NCBI GenBank assembly: GCA_963665975.1
Contig: OY762508.1
Location: forward strand, 620,001-684,000
Direction: 5' to 3'
Length of the DNA stretch: 64,000 nt
From: G963665975 sp963665975
GTDB taxonomy: Bacteria; Bacteroidota; Rhodothermia; Rhodothermales; Bin80
Shown: positions 35,043 through 44,441 of the stretch, piece after piece
Position numbering within the stretch: position 1 is the stretch's first letter
Layout: every line of letters starts with the position of its first letter
Notes under the pieces: model-generated
Seen by the model: only the letters and a program-made list of their open reading frames with translations
Databases searched by the model: none
What the model was told of the DNA's origin: nothing
Made by a program: the position numbers and the translations under genes

Positions 35043-37043
35043 ATGTGTAACCGTTCTGTAATTTTCTTGTCGGCCCTTTTTCTGGCGCCAGTTGCAAGTC
35101 AGGCCCAGAATCGCGACACGCTGGAGGCTGCGCTACCCGCCATCACGATTGAGGCGTCTCGCGCTTTGGAGACAGAGAGTACGGCGCCCTTCTCTGTCGC
35201 TGTTCGTGAGCGGAGCTCGCACGCGCTGGCCACTGACCCTGGGCTCACGTTGACGCGTGTGCTACGTGGCCTCCCAGGCGTACAGCTTAACGACCGCGGG
35301 CACTATGCACTCGGCGAGCGGCTACTGATTCGGGGCATGGGCTATCGGGCCGCCTTTGGCGTGCGGGGTGCGCAGGTGTTGCTCGACGGTATTCCCCTTA
35401 CGCTTCCGGACGGACAAACCACACTGGATATCGCAGACCCCGCGTTCGTGCGCCGTGCGGAGCTAATCCGGGGACCGTCTTCGCTGTATTGGGGCAATGC
35501 CAGTGGCGGGGTGCTATTCTTGACAACCGGTGACACCTCACTTGCCCGCGTGCGCTTGATGGGTGGCTCCTATGGCTTGCGGCAGGTGTCTGGCAGCAGC
35601 AGCCTGCAGATGGGCCGCTTTGATTTTCGTGCATACGCCTCCCGGGTTACGCGTAGGGGGTACCGGGCACACAGCGAGGGAAGCTTTACCCGTGCTGGCC
35701 TTCGTGGACGCATAACCCTCGGAGCAAAGACCAGCATGCATGTTGTTGTGGCTAGTGCCGTTCAGGACGTACAGGCGCCCGGAGGGTTAACGCTCGCGCA
35801 AGTCCAGGCAGATCCTCGGCAGGCCGACCCGCGATTTGTAGCCAGGCAGGCAGGCAAGCAAAGTACTCAAGTCCAGGGAGGCATCACGCTGCACCGGGAG
35901 ACAACGCTAGGCCTGTTCACCGTAACGGCGTACGGCCTCGGCCGGCAGCTGGATAACCCCCTCACCTTCGCATACATCGACCTTCAGCGCGCCGCAGGAG
36001 GTATTCGGATGCAATTTCAGGGGTCTTATGCGCGTCTTGGCTGGGGCGTCGGCCTGGACTCCGGGTGGCAGCGTGACGACCGTCGCAACGCAAACAACGA
36101 TGCCGGTATGCGCGGAAGCGAGCGGATGCTTGACCAGGAAGAGCGTGTGCGGAGTCTTGCCGCTTTTGCCGCTGTGCGTCTGGCACTGACTCGCAGTTTG
36201 TCCGCTACCACGGGTCTGCGCCTAGACGGAATCCGCTTTGCCATGACAGACCGCCTGCTAACGAACGGCAATCAATCCGGCGAGCGAAATTTTCGCGCTC
36301 TCAGTCCTTCCCTGGGTCTCTCCTACGGCGCGGGCGAAGCGGTGGTGTTTGCCAACGTCAGCACTGCCTTTGAGACGCCCACCACAACGGAGTTGGTGAA
36401 TCGCCCCGATGGAGACGGGGGATTCCATCCGACACTCGCGCCGCAACGCACTGTCGGCGTTGAGGTTGGCATGCGTACACGGGCGTCAGCTGCCCGCCTG
36501 CACGCTGACGTAGCATTCTACCGGCTACAGATCAGTGGCCGGCTTCTTCCCCGGCAAAATGCCGAAGGCCGGACCTATTTTGAGAATGCTGGTGCGAACA
36601 CGCATCAGGGTGTAGAGCTTGCACTGGATTGGCAGGCTACGACTTCCACGAATATTCACGCATCGTACGGCGGTAACCACTATACATTCAGCAGCGCGCC
36701 GGAGATGGGCCGCCGTATTCCAGGCGTGCCCAACCACCGTCTCTTCCTGAGCCTGCGCTCGGAGTATCGCGGTCTGTCGGGCGAGATAGCTGCGGTCGTT
36801 GCCTCTGGAGTGTATGCAGACAGCGACAACACGGCCCGCGACGACGGCCATGTGGCCATTGATTTCTATGCCGCGTATGCGGGATTACGAATCAGTTCGG
36901 TCACGGTGCTGCCGTTCTTGCGTTTGCAAAACGTGTTCAATTCACAATACAACGGCTCTGTCGTCGTGAATGCGTTTGGAGGACGGTATTACGAACCCGC
37001 GGAAGGCCGCACGGTGCAGATTGGTTTTTCGGCGGCGCTATGA
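35043..37043 (+). CDS. TonB-dependent outer-membrane receptor
   Basis: The protein is 666 residues. The signal peptide (VIFLSALFLAPVASQAQ) is followed by a TonB-box-like PAITIEASRA. The plug domain contains LTRVLRGLPGVQLND, GERLLIRGMGYRAAFGVRG, VLLDGIPLTLPDGQT and AELIRGPSSLYWGNASGGVL. The barrel covers the remaining 500 residues and ends GRTVQIGFSAAL. I take ATG 35043 over a TTG one codon earlier. Substrate not evident; no SusD partner is present, so it is more likely a siderophore-, cobalamin- or metal-type receptor than a glycan SusC. It follows the LytS/LytTR-type pair in the same direction. Confidence 0.93.
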   Translation: MCNRSVIFLSALFLAPVASQAQNRDTLEAALPAITIEASRALETESTAPFSVAVRERSSHALATDPGLTLTRVLRGLPGVQLNDRGHYALGERLLIRGMGYRAAFGVRGAQVLLDGIPLTLPDGQTTLDIADPAFVRRAELIRGPSSLYWGNASGGVLFLTTGDTSLARVRLMGGSYGLRQVSGSSSLQMGRFDFRAYASRVTRRGYRAHSEGSFTRAGLRGRITLGAKTSMHVVVASAVQDVQAPGGLTLAQVQADPRQADPRFVARQAGKQSTQVQGGITLHRETTLGLFTVTAYGLGRQLDNPLTFAYIDLQRAAGGIRMQFQGSYARLGWGVGLDSGWQRDDRRNANNDAGMRGSERMLDQEERVRSLAAFAAVRLALTRSLSATTGLRLDGIRFAMTDRLLTNGNQSGERNFRALSPSLGLSYGAGEAVVFANVSTAFETPTTTELVNRPDGDGGFHPTLAPQRTVGVEVGMRTRASAARLHADVAFYRLQISGRLLPRQNAEGRTYFENAGANTHQGVELALDWQATTSTNIHASYGGNHYTFSSAPEMGRRIPGVPNHRLFLSLRSEYRGLSGEIAAVVASGVYADSDNTARDDGHVAIDFYAAYAGLRISSVTVLPFLRLQNVFNSQYNGSVVVNAFGGRYYEPAEGRTVQIGFSAAL

Positions 37044-37197
37044 TGGCGTGTATGCTGACGGGTGTCTATTACCGCCATAAGAGCGGGTGGCCCGTTATCA
37101 TTTCAGCACTGCTACTGCAAAGCACGGTGGGTGGTCTCCTTGATCAGATGCATGTTGCCTATTTTGTAGACTTGTGCGCCACCCATTCCCGTGAGAT

Positions 37198-38001
37198 GTG
37201 TTGCCTCGACTTGTTACGATAACCACTGACTTTGGAAACAAGGACGGTTACGTTGCCGCCATGAAGGGGGTAATGCTCGGGATCAACCCCGAGATCCGTT
37301 TCCTGGATGTGTCGCACGGGATTACTCCCTTTGACGTAATGGATGCGGCCTTCGTACTGCGGCAGGCAATTCCTTATTACCCGGAGGGCACCATACATCT
37401 TGTAGTCGTCGATCCGGGTGTTGGCACGGCGAGGCGAGGCGTTGCGCTAGGCTATGACGGGCGCTTCTTTGTGGGACCGGACAATGGGGTATTTGCCCTC
37501 CTGCTCGGCGATGCCGATCCCGACGAGATCGTCGTATTGGATCGCGAGGCCTCGTACCGGACGCCTAGTCCGTGTAACACATTTCACGGCCGGGATATAT
37601 TTGCACCGGCCGCTGCGCGCCTAGCCTCTGGCAGCAGTTTGCAGGATATCGGAACGCCTGTGGACGCGCTGCAGCGCCTGCATTGGGCATTACCTATTGA
37701 CGACAGCCAGGGTATTCGCGGCTGGATCGTACACATTGATCATTTCGGGAACTGCATCACGAATATCCCTCGCACCTTATTCTATGATAGGCAGAAGGGC
37801 CGCATCGCCAAGTGCTATGTAGGCAATTCGATCCTGAACGGCGTCCACGCAACGTATGGTGCCGTAGATGTGGGCGAGCCGCTATTGCTGTTTGGCAGCG
37901 AGGAATTCTTGGAGATTTCTGTCAATACGGGAAACGCCGCAGACCTCCTGCATATTCGGAGAGGCACGCCGGTCAATATTGTATTTCTGGACGATCGGTG
38001 A
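37198..38001 (+). CDS. SAM hydroxide adenosyltransferase-like (DUF62 / fluorinase family)
   Basis: The protein is 267 residues. It starts at GTG 37198 (LPRLVTITTDFGNKDGYVAA). Family motifs: FLDVSHGITPFDV, LVVVDPGVGTARRGVA, RFFVGPDNGVFALLLG, CNTFHGRDIFAPAAA and IVHIDHFGNCITNIP. The Asp of VVDPGVG, Arg of TARR and His of TFHGRD correspond to the Asp-Arg-His group used to activate water in the family. The likely reaction is SAM plus water to adenosine and methionine rather than halogenation: the fluorinase-specific loop is not visible. Physiological role is unclear. It follows the TonB receptor gene after 154 bases. Confidence 0.88.
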   Translation: MLPRLVTITTDFGNKDGYVAAMKGVMLGINPEIRFLDVSHGITPFDVMDAAFVLRQAIPYYPEGTIHLVVVDPGVGTARRGVALGYDGRFFVGPDNGVFALLLGDADPDEIVVLDREASYRTPSPCNTFHGRDIFAPAAARLASGSSLQDIGTPVDALQRLHWALPIDDSQGIRGWIVHIDHFGNCITNIPRTLFYDRQKGRIAKCYVGNSILNGVHATYGAVDVGEPLLLFGSEEFLEISVNTGNAADLLHIRRGTPVNIVFLDDR

Positions 38002-38100
38002 GCGTCCGGCAGATCAAGTCTCAATCGTGCTGTACATTCGCTTTCCGTTGGCTTGGCTTCACGCGGCAAAGGCCAGGGTTCAATCCCGGTGAAACCTGCC

Positions 38101-39438
38101 CTACACCTTGCCGGGTGCTGCTATGGGCAGGTCGATACGAAATGTCGTCCCTTTCCCCGGCCGGGACTGCACCAGGGTCAGCGAACCACCGTGATACTCC
38201 TCCACAATGCGCTTTGCGAGGCTGAGACCGAGGCCCCATCCACGCTTCTTCGTGCTATACCCAGGTCGAAACACATTTTTCCAATGCCTGCGATCTATGC
38301 CTTTCCCGTTGTCGCTCATGTCAATATGCAACCGTGATCCTTCCGGCGTTGCCGTGATCTCGATGCGTCCTTCCTTCTTTTCTATGGCGTCAAGTGCGTT
38401 CTTGAGAAGGTTTTCAATCACCCACTCGAAGAGTTGCGCATTCAGCGGTACGTAGATGGAGTCGGGCACATCCACGTGGAGCGCAATGCCATGCCGCGGA
38501 AAGCGTCTACGAAGGTAGCTGGCCGTCACGGCGATTACAGGCGCCAGGGGCTGCATATCGAGTTTCGGCAGTGAACCGATATCGTTGAACCTGTGGGCTA
38601 CCCGACTGAGGCGCTCAACATCATTAGTCATTTCTCCCAGTGCTCTCTGCTGGGCTTCCGAGTCCGTATCTTCCTGCCGCAGCAGTTCCAGCCATCCCAT
38701 CAGACTGGATATGGGGGTTCCGAGTTGGTGAGCCGCTTCACGGGCCATGCCGACCCACAGGCTGCTCTGCTCATTGCGCCGGACATAGGAGAATCCCAAA
38801 TACCCGACCACAATGAACAGACTTACGAAGAGGAGTTGGAGCCAAGGATAGACCCGTAATTCTTGAATTATATCGGACTCATCATAGTACACGAACTGCT
38901 TCAGGACGGCGGATGAATCGTTGCTCTGGCTCTCAATAGGGATAGGATCGTAGGTCCGCGTCATTGCTTCCAGGGCCTGCAGCACGCGCTGTGAATCGGC
39001 TATTGTTACCACACCGGTATCTGGCACAGACAGGTTTCGCCACTGTACAGGCCGAAGCAGACTATCGGTAATGATGGCCGGGACATCGTTATGATATTCC
39101 CGGATAACATCAAAAAAGAAACCCATGTGAGCGTCATCGGGCCTGCGGATTGCCCAGTCCAGCGCATGCGTAAGCGCCGTTCGCTCAGCGTTGGACACTC
39201 CTATGGAGTCTTCGCGAAGCATTCTCGCCAATTGCTGCAACTCTGCGCTAAACGGACCTTCTGGTACTGTCAGCGCTACTTGCTCCCTGGCGCCGGCCCA
39301 TATTTCCATGCCGGATCGCTCACGATCCCTGAGCCGGTTCACGAGTCCATTGGTGTAATACAGGGACGTAACGGCTATAAGGACGGCGAAAACGATCAAT
39401 CCCAACTTCAGGTTAACGGTGCGGGTATACGCCTTCAT
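38101..39438 (-). CDS. Membrane sensor histidine kinase (HisKA type)
   Basis: The 445-residue kinase has two transmembrane segments (about 10-30 and 200-219) enclosing a periplasmic sensor of about 170 residues. There is no HAMP domain between TM2 and the HisKA box, which follows directly: VGMAREAAHQLGTPISSL with His237. The ATPase motifs are present: VIENLLKNALDAIEK (N box), DMSDNGKGIDRRH (G1) and KRGWGLGLSLAKRIVEEYHG (F/G2). No response regulator is adjacent, so it is an orphan kinase here. The upstream neighbour is purA. It is convergent with the DUF62 gene (99-base gap). Confidence 0.92.
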   Translation of the reverse strand: MKAYTRTVNLKLGLIVFAVLIAVTSLYYTNGLVNRLRDRERSGMEIWAGAREQVALTVPEGPFSAELQQLARMLREDSIGVSNAERTALTHALDWAIRRPDDAHMGFFFDVIREYHNDVPAIITDSLLRPVQWRNLSVPDTGVVTIADSQRVLQALEAMTRTYDPIPIESQSNDSSAVLKQFVYYDESDIIQELRVYPWLQLLFVSLFIVVGYLGFSYVRRNEQSSLWVGMAREAAHQLGTPISSLMGWLELLRQEDTDSEAQQRALGEMTNDVERLSRVAHRFNDIGSLPKLDMQPLAPVIAVTASYLRRRFPRHGIALHVDVPDSIYVPLNAQLFEWVIENLLKNALDAIEKKEGRIEITATPEGSRLHIDMSDNGKGIDRRHWKNVFRPGYSTKKRGWGLGLSLAKRIVEEYHGGSLTLVQSRPGKGTTFRIDLPIAAPGKV

Positions 39439-39528
39439 TGCACTGGATGGTTTTTGGGCTGCTCACCCGTTCTCCTTTCGCCACTGGCACCATCAGAGTA
39501 AAGCACGCCACATTTGTGGGTGCAGCGC

Positions 39529-40815
39529 CTAGGCCGAGAATCGCGTTAAGATGGTTTCGCTGCGCCTGGGACCTGTGGAAACCATGCTTACATCCACACC
39601 AGTAGCTGCCGCCATGTAGCGCGCGTACTCCTGGGCTGCCACGGGCAAATCTTCCACCTGTTGTACGCCGCCAATGTCCTCCTGCCAACCTGGCATTGTT
39701 TCGTAGAGTGGTCTGGCGTCCTTGAGTTGTTCTGTTACAGCTGGAAAGCGCGTCTGCTCTTTACCGTTACACCAATAGCGTGTACAGACCTGGATAGGGT
39801 CGATGCCGGAGAGCACGTCCATCTTGGTGATCGCGATATCTGTAAATCCGTTAATCATTGACGTGTAGCGCAGGGCCACCATATCCAGCCATCCGCAGCG
39901 ACGTGGACGGCCTGTAGTGGCGCCAAACTCCATTCCCGCCTTGCGCAACTGCTGGCCTGTCTCGCAGTCTAGTTCTGTAGGAAACGGGCCGTTCCCCACG
40001 CGTGTACAGTAGGCTTTTACTATGCCGATGACACGTCGAACGGCGGTCGGTGGGATACCCAATCCCGTGCAGGCACCGCCGGCGGTGGGATGGCTGGAGG
40101 TGACAAACGGATAGGTTCCAAAGTCCACATCCAGCAAGGATCCCTGCGCACCTTCGGCCAGGATGTCCTTGCCACTATGCAATGCATCGTTCAGTAAGGC
40201 GGATGTGTCCGTAACGTACGGATCTATGCGCTTGTCGAATTCAACATACTCATCAATTATCTCCTCAACATCGAGTTTTTCGGCCCCATAAATACTACGC
40301 AGGATGGCGTTTTTTTCCTCAATAGACGCCTTCAGCTTACGCCGCAATACATTGCGGTCCAAAAGATCCACTACGCGGATGCCTGTTCTTGCAAACTTGT
40401 CCACATAGGCTGGTCCGATCCCGCGGCCGGTTGTCCCGATTGCACCTGCATCGCGCGCTTGTTCACGAGCCTTTTCGATCGCCTTGTGATACGGCATGAT
40501 AAGGTGAGCCTTATGCGAAATAAAAAGGCGTCCTTCCACCTCATACCCCAATTCCCGGACCGTCCGAATTTCCTCCATGAGTGCGACGGGGTCGATTACA
40601 ACACCGTTGCCGATCACACACTGGACATTGGGACGAAATATTCCACTAGGCACCAGGTGCAGCACAAACATTTCGTCGCCCCACCGGATGGTGTGCCCGG
40701 CATTGGCTCCTCCCTGGTAGCGGGCAACGATATCGACCTCGTCACTCAGGAGGTCAACTATTTTGCCCTTGCCCTCGTCTCCCCACTGACCTCCAATAAC
40801 AACCGTTACAGCCAT
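39529..40815 (-). CDS. purA: Adenylosuccinate synthetase
   Basis: The protein is 428 residues, standard length. It begins MAVTVVIGGQWGDEGKGKIV, the GTP-binding P-loop. It contains RYQGGANAGHTI, GTTGRGIGPAYVDK, AEGAQGSLLDVDFGTYPFVT and TTGRPRRCGWLDMV, all diagnostic of PurA. It catalyses GTP-dependent IMP plus aspartate to adenylosuccinate in the cytosol. It is on the minus strand in a run with STAS, secF and secD upstream, with gaps of 70-125 bases, so it may be transcribed with them. Confidence 0.97.
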   Translation of the reverse strand: MAVTVVIGGQWGDEGKGKIVDLLSDEVDIVARYQGGANAGHTIRWGDEMFVLHLVPSGIFRPNVQCVIGNGVVIDPVALMEEIRTVRELGYEVEGRLFISHKAHLIMPYHKAIEKAREQARDAGAIGTTGRGIGPAYVDKFARTGIRVVDLLDRNVLRRKLKASIEEKNAILRSIYGAEKLDVEEIIDEYVEFDKRIDPYVTDTSALLNDALHSGKDILAEGAQGSLLDVDFGTYPFVTSSHPTAGGACTGLGIPPTAVRRVIGIVKAYCTRVGNGPFPTELDCETGQQLRKAGMEFGATTGRPRRCGWLDMVALRYTSMINGFTDIAITKMDVLSGIDPIQVCTRYWCNGKEQTRFPAVTEQLKDARPLYETMPGWQEDIGGVQQVEDLPVAAQEYARYMAAATGVDVSMVSTGPRRSETILTRFSA

Positions 40816-40940
40816 CCTCTGGACATGTTTGCCGATGCCAGCGGCAGCCAGTACCGCATTATTGCGCTCGTATCCGTCGTCGTCGCTACTTGCTGAGCGA
40901 ATCCCGGTCTTGCATTACGCACCGATGCGGATATTCTGGC

Positions 40941-41288
40941 CTACGCCTCTTCCTTATAGCTCTCCGCAGCTTCATCAACCGAGTCATAATGTTTGAACAC
41001 CGTGATGAGCTTCGTAATAATGAGAAGCGACTGTATGCGGTCGGCTGCATTCGCAAGACGCAGATCGCCTCCGGCATTGCGCATTGTGGTCAACCCACTG
41101 ATGAGCATACCGAGACCCGATGAGTTCATGAACTTCACGCGAGCGAGATCGACAATAATGTTTTTCTTGCCGCTCTCTTTCAACTCATGCAGGGTGCTGT
41201 GAAGCTTAGCACCATCCGGGCCGCCCATAATGTTTCCTTTGAGCTTGATAACGACCGCGTTGTAGAGCTCATTCACTGAGTAGTTCAT
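40941..41288 (-). CDS. STAS-domain anti-anti-sigma factor
   Basis: The 115-residue protein is a single STAS domain. It contains NAVVIKLKGNIMGGPDGAKL, NIIVDLARVKFMNSSGLGML with the phosphorylatable Ser in MNSSGLG, and GDLRLANAADRIQSLL. It matches SpoIIAA/RsbV-type antagonists that bind an anti-sigma kinase when unphosphorylated. No RsbW-like kinase or sigma factor is adjacent; the partner must be elsewhere. It lies between secF and purA on the same strand. The short acidic tail (DEAAESYKEEA) is ordinary. Confidence 0.93.
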   Translation of the reverse strand: MNYSVNELYNAVVIKLKGNIMGGPDGAKLHSTLHELKESGKKNIIVDLARVKFMNSSGLGMLISGLTTMRNAGGDLRLANAADRIQSLLIITKLITVFKHYDSVDEAAESYKEEA

Positions 41289-41362
41289 GTGGCGTACAGG
41301 TTGGATGTCTGATTGCGCATGGGCAATCGTAGGTTGTAGCCCGAGAAAAAGACTCCTGCCAT

Positions 41363-42310
41363 TTAGCGTCTTCCCCGGGATCCGGGTTGTTTGGCAACTG
41401 TGCGATTGTGCAATTCCACAACCACTGGCGTGGCCACGAATACGGATGAATAGGTGCCAATCAAGATCCCGATAATCAGGGCAAAGGCAAAACCACGCAG
41501 CACCTCACCACCAAATATAAACAGCGTCACCACTACGAGCAAGGTCGTGCATGACGTAATGACGGTCCTGCTCAGGGTTGTGTTCACGGACCTGTTGACT
41601 ACCTCGTTGTAGGACTCGGTCTTGAACAGGTTGGCGAATTCACGTATGCGGTCGAAGATTACCACGGTATCATTGAGCGAATAGCCGACAATGGTCAGGA
41701 AGGCCGCGATAATGGCCTGGTCGATCTGCATTGAGAACGGCAGGAAGCCTCTGAGTAGGGAGAACAGACCCAGCGTGATCAGGACATCGTGGAACAGCGC
41801 CGCAACGGCGCCAAGGCCAAAGCGCCATTCGAAGCGGATCATCACGTAGAGGAAGATCACAAGCAGCGAGCCGAACACGGCATAGATAGAGCCTCGCTTC
41901 AGGTCTTCTGCAAAGCGGGGACCTACTATGTCCGTCTTTACGACGGCAGGATTCGCGCCAGGGAACGCTGCTTCGATACCATTGATGATGGCATTCTGGA
42001 TGACGTTAGTTTCGCCTTCGTCCAGCGTTCGCACCAGCAGCGCGTCTTCACCATCTACGGACACATCCGAATAGGTCTTGACCTCCGGCACCTGACCTAG
42101 TATTTCTGTAAGTGCTGAGCGCACTTCGGTTGCTTCCAGCGGGCGGTCGCTTTCAACGACAAACTCTTTGCCCCCCTTGAAGTCGATACCGAGTTCGAGC
42201 CCACGGACGGCAAACGCCCCGAAGCTGAGCAACAGCAGTACGCCGGAGACAATGTAGGCCTTCTTTCGGCTCTCTACGATATTGAAGTTCGCGTTCTCAA
42301 ATACTCGCAT
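41363..42310 (-). CDS. secF: Protein translocase subunit SecF
   Basis: The 315-residue protein has six transmembrane segments. It starts with the SecF N-terminal motif FNIVESRKKAYIVSG, then GIDFKGGKEFVVESD. IVGPRFAEDLKRGSIYAVFG and NDTVVIFDRIREFANLF are the conserved SecF motifs, and the end carries GTYSSVFVATPVVVEL. With SecD it uses the proton gradient to pull secreted proteins across the inner membrane. It is directly downstream of secD (37 bases). Confidence 0.96.
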   Translation of the reverse strand: MRVFENANFNIVESRKKAYIVSGVLLLLSFGAFAVRGLELGIDFKGGKEFVVESDRPLEATEVRSALTEILGQVPEVKTYSDVSVDGEDALLVRTLDEGETNVIQNAIINGIEAAFPGANPAVVKTDIVGPRFAEDLKRGSIYAVFGSLLVIFLYVMIRFEWRFGLGAVAALFHDVLITLGLFSLLRGFLPFSMQIDQAIIAAFLTIVGYSLNDTVVIFDRIREFANLFKTESYNEVVNRSVNTTLSRTVITSCTTLLVVVTLFIFGGEVLRGFAFALIIGILIGTYSSVFVATPVVVELHNRTVAKQPGSRGRR

Positions 42311-42347
42311 GAGGTTCTTGGATTTGCACAGGTAGTGTTACCGAAGG

Positions 42348-44330
42348 TCATCCATAGCTTACCGCCATCTTACGCTCGATCACCGCGTAATCAAAGATGA
42401 TCCGCGTGAATACGATGGCACTGAATAGCGAGGCAAGGATGCCGGCCATGAGAGTGACGGCAAACCCCTGGATAGGGCCGACGCCAAAGGAATAGAGGAT
42501 CACGCCGACAAAGAAGGTAGTGATGTTGGCGTCAATAATAGCGCTTAGTGCCTTGGCATAGCCGCCGTCTATGGAAGCCTTGAGCGTCTTGCCGGATTTC
42601 TGTTCCTCACGGATGCGTTCAAAGATGAGTACGTTGGCATCTACAGCCATGCCGATTGTAAGCACAATGCCAGCTATTCCGGGCAGCGTGAGGGTAGCCT
42701 CGAACCCTGCCAGGATGCCCAGGATAAAGATAATGTTGATCAGCAGGGCCAGGTCCGCCACGGCGCCCCCTCCGCGATAGTAGAATATCATGAAGAGTGC
42801 GACAATGCTCAGGCCTACCATGATGGACGTAAATCCAGCCTGCCGAGAGACGAGACCGAGGCTTGGACCTACGGTGCGCTCTTCGACAATATCCACGGGC
42901 GCAGGCAGTGCGCCGGACTTGAGGACAGTGACAATGTCGTCGGCTTCCGCCTGCGAGTCCAGGCCCGTGATCTGGCTACTGCCCCCGGAAATCTTGCTAA
43001 TGACGCGCGGATACGAATAGACGACGCCATCCAGTACGATGGCAATACTTTTGCCCACGTTAGCCCCGGTAAGGCGCGACCAAATGCGCGATCCTTCGGA
43101 GTTCATTTTCATGGTCACCATGGGCTGGTTCGTCGTCTGGTCAAAGTCAGCCATTGCATCGGTGATCACTTCCCCCGTGAGCTCTGCCTCCGTGTTTACA
43201 GCGAGGAGGGAAAAGTGCTCCACGCCGCTGGCGACCACGGGGCTGGAGTGATAGAGGATCTCTATGTTGCGCGGCAGCATGGCCTGCACCACGGGATCGT
43301 TCATCAGTGCATTGAACGCCGCTGTATCCTGCTCGGAGACTTCTCCAAAGACTACGGTGCCCTGCCCTACCGGACGCAGCACGTCGAGCAGCGGATTGCC
43401 TGCACCCAGGTCTGGGTCCTCTTCGAGCAGTTTCGACACGTCAAACGTCGTGTCTGAGTCAGCCTCCGCTTCATCGTCACTTGGGTCTGCTTCCGCATCA
43501 TCGACACTTGGGTCTGCCTCCACATCTTCGCTGTCCGCCGGAGTCGGCAGTTGCTCCGGGTCATCTGTGGCCGGTGCTTCTTCTTCGGTCTCGGATGTGT
43601 CGTCGACCGCGGCGATGTCCATCTCAAAATGGCTAATGATGCGCTGCAAGGACCTATTCAGCTCATTGCCATCCGCCATGAGTCGGAATTCCAAACGGGC
43701 GGTCCCTTTTAGCAAATTGCGGACGCGCTCCGGGTCATCGATGCCGGGCAGTTCGACCACGATGCGGCGATTTCCCTGTGTCTGGATAGATGGTTCCGTA
43801 ACACCGAACCGGTCTACGCGATTACGAATGATTTCGATGGCGCGTGCGATAGCATCATTCGCCTGTCCCTGCAAATAGGCCGTAACCTCTTCATTGGAGG
43901 ATCGCCGGGTGATTTCGTCGCTACGAAAATACCGCGACAGGCTCGCGTTCGGATCGCGGCGCGCGAATTCGTCCAGGAATGCGTCTATGAGCGGAACCCC
44001 TTCGGAGACGCTCTGCCGGTTGGCCTCTGCGAGTACTTCGCTAAAGGCTGCATCCTTGCGTTCGCCTGCCAATTGATCCAAAAGCTCGGTGAGTCCAACC
44101 TCCAGGGTTACGTGCATCCCTCCCTGGAGGTCAAGGCCGAGCTTCAGGGCTCGATCCTGAATACTTCGCAGGGTCGCATAGTTCTCTTCCTGATAGGATT
44201 CCTTCTCCTCCTCTGGAAGATTATCGATCTTGTTTCCATAGTACAGTCCCTGAACGGAGGGAATGAGGTACCAACCGGATAATGCAAGAAAGAATATGAC
44301 CGCGCCTATCTTGAATCCACTTCCTTTCAT
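42348..44330 (-). CDS. secD: Protein translocase subunit SecD with an acidic insertion
   Basis: The protein is 660 residues. The N-terminal membrane segment is followed by LKLGLDLQGGMHVTLEV and IEIIRNRVDRFGVTEPSIQ (P1 domain). The six-helix C-terminal domain carries GLVSRQAGFTSIMVGLS, GIAGIVLTIGMAVDANVLIF and ERIREEQKSGKTLKASIDGG. Residues about 241-295 form an extremely acidic Asp/Glu/Pro/Ala stretch with near-repeats of EADPSDD, followed by a second segment to about 320 before the P1 head resumes. The family usually lacks this, and it should be in the periplasm. It precedes secF in an operon. Confidence 0.95.
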   Translation of the reverse strand: MKGSGFKIGAVIFFLALSGWYLIPSVQGLYYGNKIDNLPEEEKESYQEENYATLRSIQDRALKLGLDLQGGMHVTLEVGLTELLDQLAGERKDAAFSEVLAEANRQSVSEGVPLIDAFLDEFARRDPNASLSRYFRSDEITRRSSNEEVTAYLQGQANDAIARAIEIIRNRVDRFGVTEPSIQTQGNRRIVVELPGIDDPERVRNLLKGTARLEFRLMADGNELNRSLQRIISHFEMDIAAVDDTSETEEEAPATDDPEQLPTPADSEDVEADPSVDDAEADPSDDEAEADSDTTFDVSKLLEEDPDLGAGNPLLDVLRPVGQGTVVFGEVSEQDTAAFNALMNDPVVQAMLPRNIEILYHSSPVVASGVEHFSLLAVNTEAELTGEVITDAMADFDQTTNQPMVTMKMNSEGSRIWSRLTGANVGKSIAIVLDGVVYSYPRVISKISGGSSQITGLDSQAEADDIVTVLKSGALPAPVDIVEERTVGPSLGLVSRQAGFTSIMVGLSIVALFMIFYYRGGGAVADLALLINIIFILGILAGFEATLTLPGIAGIVLTIGMAVDANVLIFERIREEQKSGKTLKASIDGGYAKALSAIIDANITTFFVGVILYSFGVGPIQGFAVTLMAGILASLFSAIVFTRIIFDYAVIERKMAVSYG

Positions 44331-44441
44331 GGTGCTTCAGAGCCAAAGTTGATCATTGCCACAGGTGTCCCCATCGGTGAGGGGATTTCGAAATGTGTCC
44401 ACCGCATGCGTCTGCATTGCAGATATACATGCTCCGTAAAG

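Noticed and set aside
37040..37222. 60-residue frame overlapping the TonB receptor stop and the DUF62 start
   Set aside because: Composition is not protein-like, it has no ribosome-binding site, and it overlaps both neighbours.
38070..38100. T-loop-like GGGTTCAATCCCGG suggesting a tRNA end
   Set aside because: The flanking bases do not pair into a T-stem, and no anticodon or acceptor stem fits in the 99-base gap.
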